From Rhizobium sp. 9140 (GTDB lineage: Bacteria; Pseudomonadota; Alphaproteobacteria; Rhizobiales; Rhizobiaceae), in NCBI RefSeq assembly GCF_900067135.1, contig NZ_FJUR01000001.1, positions 1,677,501-1,741,500 on the forward strand: a stretch of 64,000 nt of DNA, written 5' to 3'. Position 1 is the first letter of the stretch; the number at the start of each line of letters is the position of its first letter. Below the pieces are notes generated by a model. It saw only the letters and a program-made list of their open reading frames with translations, was not told the origin of the DNA and ran no database searches. The translations under genes were made by a program, and so were the position numbers. Shown here in pieces: positions 1 to 8,711 of the stretch.

Positions 1-225
1 CGGCAGGCGCTGCCTTGCCGCAGCCAGCATGTCCGCATCGCTGTCGACGCCGGTCAGCGGCACGCCTGCGAATCGCGCGGCCAGCAGCTCGGTCGAATTG
101 CCGGGTCCGCAGCCGATGTCGAACAGCGGACCTTGCCGCAGGTCGGGCACCTGCGCCAGCAGATCGCGGGCAGGCCGCGTCCGCTCGTCCTCGAACTTCA
201 CATATTGCGCCGCCGACCAGGCCAT
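1..225 (-). CDS. tam: Trans-aconitate 2-methyltransferase-like SAM methyltransferase (N-terminal part)
   Basis: Only the first 75 codons are in the window; the gene runs off the left edge. The protein opens [19 protein letters not shown] and then has the class I methyltransferase motif [14 protein letters not shown] (about residues 37-50), followed by an acidic GVDSD strand that would bind the SAM ribose. The motif I sequence and the opening match Tam, which methylates trans-aconitate to protect the TCA cycle from this inhibitor. The start ATG is at 223-225. A phosphatase-like gene follows upstream on the same strand with 16 bases between them, so they may be co-transcribed. The substrate assignment is inferred from the N-terminus alone. 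Confidence 0.7.
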   Translation of the reverse strand, partial: MAWSAAQYVKFEDERTRPARDLLAQVPDLRQGPLFDIGCGPGNSTELLAARFAGVPLTGVDSDADMLAAARQRLP

Positions 226-241
226 ATCTACCCCTTTGTGC

Positions 242-805
242 TCACCCCTTGGCCGGTTTCCAGACCTTTGCCGGAAAGCGCAGGGCCTGTTTGGCCAGCT
301 TGCCCTTCATCCCGAGCGCGGCATCGCAAAGGCCGACGACATGCCGGTTCGGCTTGGCGTCCGGCCGCAGGGCATGCAGGGCAGCGGCAGCGGCGTCCGG
401 GTCCATGTAGCGCGCGAGAATGCCGAGCGTCAGCGCCGTCGAGCGGCCGATACCGCGCAGGCAGTGAACAAGCAGACGCGCGTCGGCCGGCAGGCCGTCG
501 ATGAAGGCGAAGGCCTCGGCAATCGCCTGGGGTCGTGCGGCGTCACGCTCTTCGGGGTCCATCGTATCGCCGAAGATCAACTGCAGGTGCCGGTCGTCTG
601 GCAGGTCGATCATCGACAGGAGCTTGGTCTCCGGCGCGCGGATGGAGATGAGATGGGTCGGCGCCCAGCTGGCGCGGTTGTGCCGCGCCTCCGTCTGCGA
701 GCTGACCATGACTGCCAGCGGCCAGCCGTTCGCATGGCCGGGATTGGGAAGCAGCACCGGCGAAAAAAAGACGTCCTCGTCCGGCTTCTGCGCTGCGCGT
801 GCCAT
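242..805 (-). CDS. Tyrosine/dual-specificity phosphatase-like protein
   Basis: 187 residues. The P-loop [10 protein letters not shown] (about residues 113-122) fits the HCx5R(S/T) signature of cysteine-based phosphatases: the Cys is the nucleophile and the Arg binds phosphate. The order, a strand-rich N-terminal half with the P-loop in the second half and a helical tail, resembles the small bacterial 'tyrosine phosphatase family' proteins of rhizobia. No general-acid loop can be assigned with certainty. The start is uncertain: an internal ATG at 709 (MVSSQTEAR) would give a protein closer to the usual 155-170 residues. The gene lies directly upstream of the methyltransferase on the same strand. 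The substrate is unknown. Confidence 0.7.
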   Translation of the reverse strand: MARAAQKPDEDVFFSPVLLPNPGHANGWPLAVMVSSQTEARHNRASWAPTHLISIRAPETKLLSMIDLPDDRHLQLIFGDTMDPEERDAARPQAIAEAFAFIDGLPADARLLVHCLRGIGRSTALTLGILARYMDPDAAAAALHALRPDAKPNRHVVGLCDAALGMKGKLAKQALRFPAKVWKPAKG

Positions 806-904
806 GATCCACCTCGTGATTCTCTGTCTGCCCCGTGCGCGAATTTATCAGCCGAAGCTGGATCGAGCAAAGTGTTCCCGCCGGACCGGGGTCTGCGGGT
901 CGGG

Positions 905-1945
905 TCAGAACCTCGTGATGACGCTGATGCCAAGGTCGGTGGCGGTGTCCATCGTGGTCAGCGCCGGCACGGCCTCGTCCAGCGACAGATGCCGCCCGAT
1001 CAGCTTCTGGGGGCTGAGCTTGCCCGACGCCACCAGCGCCAGCATCGCCTCGTAGCGCCAGGCCTGCATGCCGTGGCTCCCATAGATCTCCAGCTCCTGC
1101 CCGATGACCTGCGCCATAGGAATTTGCGGTGCCGCATGGTCGCCCAGCATCAGCCCCACCTGCACATGGCGGCCGCGCCGGCGCAGGTTGCGGATCGAGT
1201 TGAAGCAGGTGACGGGCGAGCCGAGCGCGTCGATCGAAAGATGCGCGCCGCCGCCGGTGATCTCGCGCACGGCCTCGGCGACATCGCCGGTCTGCGTGGC
1301 GTCGATGGTGTGGACCGCGCCGATCTCCCGGGCAAACGACAGCTTCGTATCGGCGATATCGATTGCGATCACATTCGCGCCCATGGCGGACGCGATCATG
1401 ACGGCGGAGAGCCCGACACCGCCGGCGCCATGCACGGCCACCCACTCGCCGCCGCGCACGCGGCCCTGATCCACGATCGCCCGGAAGGCGGTCGCAAACC
1501 GGCAGCCGAGGCTTGCTGCGGTTGCCGCATCGATCTCGTCGGGCAGGAGCACGAGGTTCTCGTCGGCAAAGTCGATAGCCACATATTCCGCAAACGAGCC
1601 CCAATGGGTGAAGCCCGGCTGGAACTGGTTGGGGCAGACCTGCTGGTTGCCCGAATGGCACTCCGGGCAGCGGCCGCAGCCGGAAACGAACGGCACCGTC
1701 ACCCGGTCGCCCGTCTTGTAACGCATGACACCGCGGCCCGTGGCCACCACCGTTCCCGCCAGCTCATGGCCCGGCACGTGCGGCAGGCGGATGTCGGGGT
1801 CATGGCCCATCCAGCCGTGCCAGTCGCTCCGGCACAGCCCCGTCGCCTCAACCTTTATGACCACGCCGCCATCGGCAGGCGTCGCGTCGGGCACATCGCG
1901 GATGTCAGGCGTCTTCCCGAACGTGTCGAAATACATGGCGCGCAT
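905..1945 (-). CDS. Zinc-dependent alcohol dehydrogenase (MDR superfamily)
   Basis: 346 residues, the normal length for medium-chain dehydrogenases. Catalytic zinc ligands are visible as C38 (GLCRSDWHG), H60-E61 (GHE) and C148 (SLGCRF). The structural zinc lobe has four cysteines at 90, 93, 96 and 104. The Rossmann glycine motif GAGGVG is at 173-178 and is followed by an acidic residue at the end of the next strand (IAIDIAD), which favours NAD over NADP. It should oxidise a primary or secondary alcohol or reduce an aldehyde; the actual substrate cannot be read from the sequence. It stands alone and is divergent from the aminotransferase gene at 2178. Confidence 0.85.
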   Translation of the reverse strand: MRAMYFDTFGKTPDIRDVPDATPADGGVVIKVEATGLCRSDWHGWMGHDPDIRLPHVPGHELAGTVVATGRGVMRYKTGDRVTVPFVSGCGRCPECHSGNQQVCPNQFQPGFTHWGSFAEYVAIDFADENLVLLPDEIDAATAASLGCRFATAFRAIVDQGRVRGGEWVAVHGAGGVGLSAVMIASAMGANVIAIDIADTKLSFAREIGAVHTIDATQTGDVAEAVREITGGGAHLSIDALGSPVTCFNSIRNLRRRGRHVQVGLMLGDHAAPQIPMAQVIGQELEIYGSHGMQAWRYEAMLALVASGKLSPQKLIGRHLSLDEAVPALTTMDTATDLGISVITRF

Positions 1946-2177
1946 GGTGGTCTCCGCGGGGCGTGAGGGCGTGTTCCCGTGTGCCTAGCGCAAACAGGGT
2001 AACCCGGCAAAGCCCCGAAATGCGGTCGATCAGAAGTTTTGATCGATCCATTCCCCCCTGTTCTCCGTTTTCCGGCTATGCGACAAGACAGGACGAGAAT
2101 GTCGGCGCCCGCGATCAGACCCGGCACGGCATTCGATGTCAGGGCGAGACCCCGGGACGACAAGCAAGGAGAACATC

Positions 2178-3062
2178 ATGGCCGTCGATACGTCACCGCG
2201 CAGCACCACCTGGACCTTCGTCGATGGCGAATGGGTGACGGGCAACCCGCCGCTGATCGGGCCGACCTCGCACGCCATGTGGCTCGGCACCACCGTGTTC
2301 GACGGCGCCCGCTGGTTCGATGGCATCGCGCCGGATCTCGACCTCCACTGCCAGCGCGTCAACCGTTCGGCCCTGGCGCTCGGCCTGGAGCCGGTCGTGA
2401 CGGCGGATGATATCGAAGGCCTTGCCTGGGAGGGCGTCAAGAAGTTCGACGGTCAGACCGCCATCTACATCAAGCCGATGTACTGGGCCGAACACGGCAT
2501 GCCGGGCTCGGTGGTCGCCGCAGACCCCGCCTCCACGCGCTTTGCGCTTTGCCTGTTCGAGGCGCCGATGAACACGGCCGAGCCATCCTCGCTCACCGTC
2601 TCGCCCTATCGCCGCCCGAGCGCGGAAGTTGCGGTGACCACGGCCAAGACCGGTGGTCTCTATCCCAATTCCGGCCGAATGATCATCGAAGCGCGCGCCC
2701 GCGGCTTCGATAACGCACTGGCGCGGGACATGAACGGCAACGTGGCGGAAACCGCCTCGTCCAACATCTTCATGGTCAAGGACGGCGTCGTCTTGACCCC
2801 GCTCGCCAACGGCACGTTCCTCGCAGGCATCACCCGCTCCCGCGTGCTCCACCTCCTGCGCCGCGCCGGCCTCGACGTGCGGGAGATGACGCTGACCGTG
2901 GAAGACTTCCTGTCCGCCGACGAGATCTTCACCTCCGGCAACTACTCAAAGATCGTCCCCGTCGTCAGGCTCGACGAACGCCACCTTCAGGTGGGACCCG
3001 TGGCCAAGAAGGCGCTGGAAGTCTACATGGACTGGGCGCACGGGAACGGGTCGGATTTCTGA
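2178..3062 (+). CDS. Branched-chain amino acid aminotransferase (class IV PLP enzyme)
   Basis: 294 residues. The start is the ATG at 2178, preceded by AAGGAGAAC; an in-frame upstream ATG at 2136 lacks such a site. The fold-type IV signature is clear: the PLP lysine is K157 in TTAKTGGLYPNSGR, and the glutamate that contacts the pyridine nitrogen is E191 in GNVAETASSNIF. The family interconverts leucine, isoleucine or valine with their 2-oxo acids using 2-oxoglutarate. Rhizobia usually carry a second, more divergent copy beside the main ilvE, and no ilv or leu genes are nearby, so this may be such a copy. D-amino acid aminotransferase or ADC lyase activity is less likely but not excluded. Confidence 0.85.
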   Translation: MAVDTSPRSTTWTFVDGEWVTGNPPLIGPTSHAMWLGTTVFDGARWFDGIAPDLDLHCQRVNRSALALGLEPVVTADDIEGLAWEGVKKFDGQTAIYIKPMYWAEHGMPGSVVAADPASTRFALCLFEAPMNTAEPSSLTVSPYRRPSAEVAVTTAKTGGLYPNSGRMIIEARARGFDNALARDMNGNVAETASSNIFMVKDGVVLTPLANGTFLAGITRSRVLHLLRRAGLDVREMTLTVEDFLSADEIFTSGNYSKIVPVVRLDERHLQVGPVAKKALEVYMDWAHGNGSDF

Positions 3063-3079
3063 GGGGCTCGCGTGTAGAG

Positions 3080-3248
3080 CAGCCCCTCATCCGGCTGCCG
3101 CCACCTTCTCCCCGTTCTCACGGGGAGAAGGAACATGGGGCGAGCGCTCGCTTGTCTCTTGAAGGTTGACGATAGGGGCAGAAGCCGCGCCACATGTTCC
3201 TTCGCCCCGCCTGCGGGGAGAAGGTGGCGGCAGCCGGATGAGGGGCTG
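3080..3248. repeat. Dispersed palindromic repeat, copy 1 (34-base perfect arms)
   Basis: The 34 bases at 3080-3113 are the exact reverse complement of 3215-3248, enclosing about 100 bases. The internal segment and arms recur at 44496-44661 with point differences. This is the style of the intergenic mosaic repeats of Rhizobiaceae. Located between the 3' ends of two convergent genes, where it could act as a bidirectional RNA hairpin. Confidence 0.85.
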
Positions 3249-3269
3249 CCAAACCCGCTGACGCAGCCC

Positions 3270-4190
3270 TCAGGGCGCTCCCTTCTCGGCCGCCGTCGTC
3301 AGCCCGAACGCCCGCATTTCCTTGACGCTGAGATAGGCCAGCCGGTCCGGTGGCGTGTCCATGGCGCGCTGCCAGAGGCCCGGCTTGATGCCCATGGCGT
3401 CGAGGTGGCGGGTGATGGTGGCCGTGGTGCGCTGGGCCTCCGACATCGCCATTTCGGGCGAGAGCTTTTCACGCGTGCCGTTGAAGATCTGGTGCACGCC
3501 GACCACGGCGCCCTCGGCCACCGTCCGCTCCACGCCGCCGGACAGCAGGATCGGGCAGGAGGAGGCACAGAGCGCGCCTTTTTCCACGACGGTATTCAGC
3601 TGCCGCTCGCGGATCAGCTTCGACATGGCGAGCGCGTCGCTGACGGAGCCGCCGGGCGAATCGAGCTGCACCACCTTCACATATTCGCCGCGCGCCTCGA
3701 TCTCGGCGGCAAAGCGTGTGGCCGATCCGGGATCGATCGCGCCCTTGGCGAGCATGACGCCACCGGGCTGCAGTTCGAAGCGGATGGCCTGCTTCAGTGT
3801 TTCCGCGTCGGTCGTCACCTCGCCCGGCGCATCCTCCGGCTCGCCGGTGGTCAGCGCCGGCGGCAGCACCGGCTCGCTCGCCGGGTTTGCGGGATCATAG
3901 GCCGGCACGAGGGCAGCCTCCTGGCTGATCGTGCGCCAGTCCATCAGCACGAAGACGAGGGCGGTCGCCAGGAGCCCGTAGAAGAATGCGCGCATCATCT
4001 GCCCGTCATCCAGTCGGGCAAGGCGCTCCATGGCTGATTTGTAGTCGCGCGCGACACCCTCGCCCTGCAAACCCTCGCGCTGCAAACCTTGCCCCTGCAC
4101 TGGGCGTCGCCCGGGAAAAGGGCGGGCCTTGTCCGGCTCTGCGGTTTGCGTCGCCCCCTGCAAGCCGCCCGCGTCTCCGGTCAGGCTCAT
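3270..4190 (-). CDS. Membrane-anchored ClpP-class serine protease-like protein
   Basis: 306 residues. A Gln/Gly-rich N-terminal segment is followed by one transmembrane helix (about 68-84, AFFYGLLATALVFVLMDW) and a periplasmic domain. That domain shows the crotonase/ClpP pattern: a LDSPGGSVSDA turn (177-187), the probable nucleophile S210 in LCASSCPIL, and H233 in VGVHQIF. These match the COG3904-type predicted periplasmic proteases. The ATG overlaps the stop of the upstream coiled-coil membrane protein by 4 bases, so the two are translated together and may form one complex. Substrate unknown. An internal start near residue 54 is possible because the first 50 residues are low complexity. Confidence 0.65.
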   Translation of the reverse strand: MSLTGDAGGLQGATQTAEPDKARPFPGRRPVQGQGLQREGLQGEGVARDYKSAMERLARLDDGQMMRAFFYGLLATALVFVLMDWRTISQEAALVPAYDPANPASEPVLPPALTTGEPEDAPGEVTTDAETLKQAIRFELQPGGVMLAKGAIDPGSATRFAAEIEARGEYVKVVQLDSPGGSVSDALAMSKLIRERQLNTVVEKGALCASSCPILLSGGVERTVAEGAVVGVHQIFNGTREKLSPEMAMSEAQRTTATITRHLDAMGIKPGLWQRAMDTPPDRLAYLSVKEMRAFGLTTAAEKGAP

Positions 4191-5524
4191 GCGGGCGTTC
4201 CCGCGCGCGGGGCCTTCGGCGGGCCTTTGGGGGCGAGATCGAGACTGGTGATGTTGGTCGGCTCGACGGAGCCGGGCTCCGTGGTCTCGGGGGATGGCGC
4301 GACGGACGGACCGCGCACGATCGCCTCGACATCGACGCCGCTGCGGGCAAGCGCCCGCTGCACCTCGATCGCGTCCAGAAGCTCGGCTGCGGTGATGCGC
4401 TGCGCGAACGGCATGGTCTCCTCCTGCCGGCGCAGCGCCGCATGGACGATGGACAGCATGAAGACGAGCACGGCGGGCAGCAGGTCGATGGAGATGGCGC
4501 CGGCCCAGCTCGGAATGAAATCCGACGCGTAGCGCAGAACCGCCTCAGCCGACGAAAGCGGCACGAAGCGCCGGTCCGCGACCGGCTCGCGCGCCAGGAT
4601 CTCGTCTGCCGCGGTCGATAGCACCTTGGATTGGGCCGCGACGGAGGAGCGGATCGTTTCCATCACCCGGTCCTGCCGGTTGGCAAGGTCGGGCGCATCG
4701 CCATCCGCGATCGGCGCGATGAAGCCGAGCGACAGGTCTTCCGCCGCGCGCTTGACCGAGGGCGCGATGGAGGTCTGCTGCAACGAGGTGATGACGCCCG
4801 AAAGGGCCACGACTTCCGCCGAGAACTGGTCAGCGCGCGGGTCGATGGCGCCGGGGGCGGAGACCAGCGTGCGCATCGTCTCCAGATGCTTGCGGCCATC
4901 GTCGAAGAGGGTGGTGACGCGCTCGCGCGAGGCGGTGATGCCGCTTTCGAGCTCCGTCAGCTGCGCCGCCATCTGCGACAGCAGCTGCACGACGCTTCCG
5001 GCACCGGTGGTGCCGGTCAGCGCGCCTGTTTCGCGCTCCTGATCGGCGAGCCGCTGGAAGCGCTCCTGCGTCCGCTGGATATCCGGCAGCAGGCTCTGCG
5101 CGGCCAGCGCATTCTGGTGCGCCTTGTCGAGATCGGCCGTGTAGTCCTCGAGCGTTTCCGCCAGATGCTGCTCCAGCGCGGCCGAGCCGGCAAGGGCCGC
5201 CGCATTCAACCAGCTCGACATGGCGATGATCATCGCGCAGCCGAGCGCCATGACACCGATCATCGCGCCGCGCCCGGCCCGGCCGGTCACATGCGGATAG
5301 AACCGCGCCATGTAGCTCCAGAACGCGTAAATCGCCACGGACACGGCGCTGGAGTAGATCAGCGCGGCGAAGAACACCGCGGTCGCCGAGCCATCGAGGA
5401 TCGAACGGACGCCGAGATAGGTATAGACGCCGGAGGCCAGCGCCAGCACGGCCAACGCGAAACGCGTCATGGTTTCGACGGCCTCGATGCCGTCCTGCAA
5501 TCGATGCGAAGCGCCAAGCGCCAT
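4187..5524 (-). CDS. Multi-pass membrane protein with central coiled-coil region, function unknown
   Basis: 445 residues with no recognised domain. Three hydrophobic segments lie near the N-terminus (about 21-39, 47-69, 86-105). A long helical stretch rich in Gln, Glu and Ala follows (about 115-340) and looks coiled-coil. A fourth membrane segment is near 352-373 and the tail is Pro-rich and cytoplasmic. The topology would put the helical domain on the periplasmic side, the same side as the ClpP-like protease encoded next with a 4-base overlap. A scaffold or substrate-presenting partner for that protease is a reasonable inference, not shown by sequence. The start ATG follows GGGAATCCTCC. Confidence 0.6.
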   Translation of the reverse strand: MALGASHRLQDGIEAVETMTRFALAVLALASGVYTYLGVRSILDGSATAVFFAALIYSSAVSVAIYAFWSYMARFYPHVTGRAGRGAMIGVMALGCAMIIAMSSWLNAAALAGSAALEQHLAETLEDYTADLDKAHQNALAAQSLLPDIQRTQERFQRLADQERETGALTGTTGAGSVVQLLSQMAAQLTELESGITASRERVTTLFDDGRKHLETMRTLVSAPGAIDPRADQFSAEVVALSGVITSLQQTSIAPSVKRAAEDLSLGFIAPIADGDAPDLANRQDRVMETIRSSVAAQSKVLSTAADEILAREPVADRRFVPLSSAEAVLRYASDFIPSWAGAISIDLLPAVLVFMLSIVHAALRRQEETMPFAQRITAAELLDAIEVQRALARSGVDVEAIVRGPSVAPSPETTEPGSVEPTNITSLDLAPKGPPKAPRAGTPA

Positions 5525-5703
5525 GGAGGATTCCCTTGGGTTTGGAAAGTCTTAACAGGGACTTAAGAAACGGGCGAAATGAAGGCCGGAAGAGCGGCGT
5601 TCCGGGGGTTCGCAGTGGTGATAGCCGTCCGATGACGCAGTCGTGAAGGACACCCGGGAGAAAACCATTTCGCAAGGGACCATGAATTTAGCGGTGACGC
5701 CGG

Positions 5704-5732
5704 TTGCCTCGCGTGGTCGGGGTGCCTATGTT
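5704..5732 (+). promoter_or_regulatory. Candidate sigma-70-type promoter for sodB
   Basis: TTGCCT at 5704-5709 and TATGTT at 5727-5732 are separated by 17 bases, about 48 bases upstream of the sodB ATG. Spacing is ideal and both hexamers are near consensus. No experimental support. Confidence 0.4.
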
Positions 5733-5780
5733 CCCCTGACGATTTCGTGAATGAATTCCGATGCCAAGAGGAGAACCGCC

Positions 5781-6380
5781 ATGGCTTTCGAACTTCCCCC
5801 GCTTCCCTATGACTACGATGCGCTTGCGCCCTTCATGTCGCGCGAGACGCTGGAATATCATCACGACAAGCACCACCAGGCCTATGTGACGGCCGGCAAC
5901 AAGCTGGCGGAAGAGGCCGGCCTTGCCGACCTCTCGCTCGAAGAGATCGTCAAGAAGTCCTACGGCACCAATCAGCCGCTCTTCAACAATGCCGGCCAGC
6001 ACTACAACCACCTTCACTTCTGGAAGTGGATGAAGAAGGGCGGCGGCGGCACGTCCCTGCCGGGCAAGCTCGACGCGGCCATCAAGTCCGATCTCGGCGG
6101 CTACGACAAGTTCAAGGCCGACTTCATCGCGGCCGGCGTCGGCCAGTTCGGCTCGGGCTGGGCCTGGCTCGCCGTCAAGGATGGCAAGCTGCAAATCGCC
6201 AAGACCCCGAACGGCGAAAACCCGCTGGTCCACGGCGCGACCCCGGTGCTCGGCGTCGACGTGTGGGAACATTCCTACTACATCGACTACCGCAACGCGC
6301 GCCCGAAATACCTCGAAGCCTTCATCGACAATCTGATCAACTGGGACTACGTCCTGGAGCTTTACGAAAAAGCAGCCTGA
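5781..6380 (+). CDS. sodB: Superoxide dismutase (Fe/Mn family)
   Basis: 199 residues, the standard length. The four metal ligands are H27, H77, D160 and H164 (DVWEHSYYIDYRN signature at 160-172). Gln73 in the second helix is the position used by iron enzymes, so Fe or cambialistic metal use is favoured over strict Mn. It converts superoxide to oxygen and peroxide in the cytoplasm; no signal peptide is present. The start is the ATG at 5781 after GAGGAGAACC; an in-frame ATG at 5751 lies too far from that site. It is monocistronic, with a candidate promoter upstream and a strong terminator 20 bases after the stop. Confidence 0.95.
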   Translation: MAFELPPLPYDYDALAPFMSRETLEYHHDKHHQAYVTAGNKLAEEAGLADLSLEEIVKKSYGTNQPLFNNAGQHYNHLHFWKWMKKGGGGTSLPGKLDAAIKSDLGGYDKFKADFIAAGVGQFGSGWAWLAVKDGKLQIAKTPNGENPLVHGATPVLGVDVWEHSYYIDYRNARPKYLEAFIDNLINWDYVLELYEKAA

Positions 6381-6399
6381 TCAGGCTCGGCAATGACGG

Positions 6400-6428
6400 A
6401 AAGCGGGGCCTTCGGGTCCCGCTTTTTC
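6400..6428 (+). terminator. Rho-independent terminator of sodB
   Basis: An 11-pair stem (AAAGCGGG on the left, CCCGCTTT on the right, extended inward through one G-T pair) closes a TTCG tetraloop and runs into TTTTTC. One of the clearest terminators in the window. Confidence 0.85.
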
Positions 6429-6429
6429 G

Positions 6430-6707
6430 TTATGACGACATCTTCGACGCTCTCCTTCGTTATGCTCGGCCTGTCCCGAGCATCTGCAACCTCCTGAATA
6501 TGTTGTCGTTTGCAGATCCTTGGCACAAGGCCAAGGATGACGTCGCGTAAGGAGGGGTTCCGATCGGCAGACGCCGGGGGCCTTGGGGCTCCATTTCCTG
6601 CACGCCGATGTCTTTCCGGCACGCCGATGTCGGGTGGCGCGTTCGTCCCTTCTGTCAGCCGACAGCCTGTCATCCCTATGTCATCCACCTTCGCTACGTC
6701 GCCCCCC
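6430..6707. other. Intergenic region with a fragment of a palindromic repeat
   Basis: About 280 bases with no convincing gene. ATGCTCGGCCTGTCCCGAGCAT around 6462-6483 resembles the arm of the repeat at 33084-33193. A second short dyad, CCTTGG...CCAAGG, lies near 6519-6537. No clear promoter or ribosome site was found for the following gene. Confidence 0.5.
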
Positions 6708-7553
6708 ATGACCGATACCCCCGTCCTCCGCCTCGGCATCATCGCCGATCCGCAATATGCCGATCTCGAGCCGAACCTTACGCTTGATCGCCATTTCCGT
6801 CAGTCGCTCGGCAAGCTGGAGGAGGCGATCGAGGTGTTCAACGGGCGCGACCTCGATGCTGTGGTGACGCTCGGGGACCTCATCGACCGGGACTGGGAAA
6901 GCTTCGATCCGGCGCTGGCGGTCTATCGGCGTCTGCGGCACAAGGCCTTGTTTCTGCCCGGCAATCACGATTTCGCGGTGGCGCCGGAGCATCTGGGCGA
7001 TGTGCACCGCCGCCTCGGCATGCCGGCGCAGTATCACGATCTCCTCGTCGCCGGGCATCGCCTCGTCATTCTCGATGGCAGCGAGGTCAGCCTGTTTGCC
7101 GTGCCGAAGGGTCATCCGCGCTACGAGCAGGCGAAGGCCCGGCTGCAGGCGCTGACGGAGGCGGGCGCCATCAATGCCCAGCGCTGGAACGGGGGCTTCA
7201 GCGAGGCGCAGTTCGCCTGGCTTGCCGAGGTGCTGGATCTGGCCCGCGACGACGGCGAGCCGGTCGTCATTCTCTGCCACTACCCCGTCGCCCCCGAAAA
7301 CGCCCATGATCTCTGGGATGCGCAGCGCCTGATCGACATGCTCGGGACCTATCCGAATGTGCGCGCCTGGCTCTGCGGCCACAACCACGCCGGCAACACC
7401 GTCACACGCGATGGCACGCACTACGTCACCTTCCGCGGCATGGTCGATACGCCCGACCGGAACGCCTTCGCGATTGTCAGCCTTTACAAGGACCGGCTGG
7501 AGATCGAGGGGTTCGGGCGGGAGGAAAGCCGGGTTCTTGGGACGGGAAAGTAA
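6708..7553 (+). CDS. Calcineurin-type metallophosphoesterase (ADP-ribose/CDP-alcohol diphosphatase-like)
   Basis: 281 residues from the ATG at 6708; ATG at 6678 is an alternative and neither has a good ribosome site. The dimetal signature blocks occur in order: IADPQYAD, LGDLIDRD, PGNHDF, LCHYPV and CGHNHAG. The family resemblance is to Mn-dependent ADP-ribose/CDP-alcohol diphosphatases rather than to cAMP phosphodiesterases, since the N-terminal block is ADPQYAD rather than SDxH. It would hydrolyse a nucleotide diphosphate linkage in the cytoplasm. The exact substrate is an inference. No functional link to the flanking genes is visible. Confidence 0.75.
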   Translation: MTDTPVLRLGIIADPQYADLEPNLTLDRHFRQSLGKLEEAIEVFNGRDLDAVVTLGDLIDRDWESFDPALAVYRRLRHKALFLPGNHDFAVAPEHLGDVHRRLGMPAQYHDLLVAGHRLVILDGSEVSLFAVPKGHPRYEQAKARLQALTEAGAINAQRWNGGFSEAQFAWLAEVLDLARDDGEPVVILCHYPVAPENAHDLWDAQRLIDMLGTYPNVRAWLCGHNHAGNTVTRDGTHYVTFRGMVDTPDRNAFAIVSLYKDRLEIEGFGREESRVLGTGK

Positions 7554-7671
7554 TCGGGGATTCTTCAAAGTCTGCTGAACGACCGCTGGTGCCGCCGCAA
7601 TGATGCCCTGTTTCCCGGCTTTTGAAGGGGGGATGGTGCAGGCACCGTCCTATTCTGAAAGGAAAACCGGC

Positions 7672-8514
7672 TTGCGTCCTCTTGCTCTTGCCTTCGGCCT
7701 GTTCGCGCTCTCCTCCACCGCCTCTTTCGCCGCTGATGATGTCGATGTCACCTGCACCATCATGCTCGATGCCGCCACCGGCAAGGTGCTGATCGAGGAG
7801 GGCGACTGCGCCGCCCGCACGACGCCGGCCTCCACCTTCAAGATCCCGCTGGCGCTGATCGGCTACGACACCGGCTTTCTCAAGGATGAGGCGACGCCCG
7901 TTCTTTCCTACCGGAAGGGCGACCCGGACTGGGGCGGCGCCAACTGGCTGCGGGATACGAACCCGGCCGACTGGATGCGCTATTCCGTCGTCTGGTACTC
8001 CCAGCGCATCACGCGCGATCTCGGCCGTGAGACGCCCGAGCGCTATCTCAAGAGTTTTCAGTACGGCAATGCCGACCTCTCCGGCGATCCCGGTTTCGAC
8101 AACGGGCTGGAGCGGGCCTGGATCGCCTCGTCGCTGCAGGTCTCGCCGCGCGAGCAGGTCGCGTTCCTGCGCGGCTTCGTCAATGCCACGCTGCCGGTCG
8201 GGCCAGAGGCCATCGAGAAGACGAAGCGCATCGTGGAAAGCCGTGCCGTCGGCGACTGGACGATCCACGGCAAGACCGGCGCCGCCTTTCCGCGCAACGT
8301 CGATCGCAGCTTCGACTATGCCCATGGCTGGGGCTGGTATGTCGGCTGGGCCGAGCGGCCGGCGGATGCGAAAGGGAGCGCGGCGAAGGACAAGACCGTG
8401 GTCTTTGCCCGCCTGATCCGCACACGGGAAAAGACGAAGACCTCGCCGGGCGTTCTGACGCGCGATGCGCTGATGGCGGAGTGGCCCGAGCTGTCGAAAA
8501 CCCTGCGCCCCTGA
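7672..8514 (+). CDS. Class D (OXA-type) beta-lactamase
   Basis: About 280 residues if started at the TTG at 7672, which follows AAAGGAAAA by 6 bases and yields a clean signal peptide ending ...STASFA. The longer ATG starts at 7600 and 7633 add a tail that would spoil the export signal. All class D motifs are present: STFK (54-57), SVV (105-107), YGN (131-133) and KTG (201-203). The motif-I lysine is the residue that is carboxylated in this class. It would be periplasmic and hydrolyse penicillins or oxacillin. Codon use is like its neighbours and no mobile element adjoins, so it looks like an intrinsic chromosomal enzyme. Confidence 0.85.
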   Translation: MRPLALAFGLFALSSTASFAADDVDVTCTIMLDAATGKVLIEEGDCAARTTPASTFKIPLALIGYDTGFLKDEATPVLSYRKGDPDWGGANWLRDTNPADWMRYSVVWYSQRITRDLGRETPERYLKSFQYGNADLSGDPGFDNGLERAWIASSLQVSPREQVAFLRGFVNATLPVGPEAIEKTKRIVESRAVGDWTIHGKTGAAFPRNVDRSFDYAHGWGWYVGWAERPADAKGSAAKDKTVVFARLIRTREKTKTSPGVLTRDALMAEWPELSKTLRP

Positions 8515-8711
8515 CACCTGTCCATCGCCTGTTCCACAGCCGAAATGTCGCGAAAATTTTACTTTCAACGCGACCGGAAGATGCCAAGATGCCTGCGACG
8601 AAATGACCGGATTCCGGCCGGACATCGGTCTGCCGGGGATCGGCCATTTCTGTCGGACACGCATGTCGGAACGGGCGTCCGCAACGGGCGTCGCCACCAG
8701 AGAGGACTCCC

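Noticed and set aside
29..1966. A 645-codon plus-strand frame over the first three genes
   Set aside because: It spans three minus-strand genes with recognisable catalytic motifs; the plus-strand product has low complexity and no domain.
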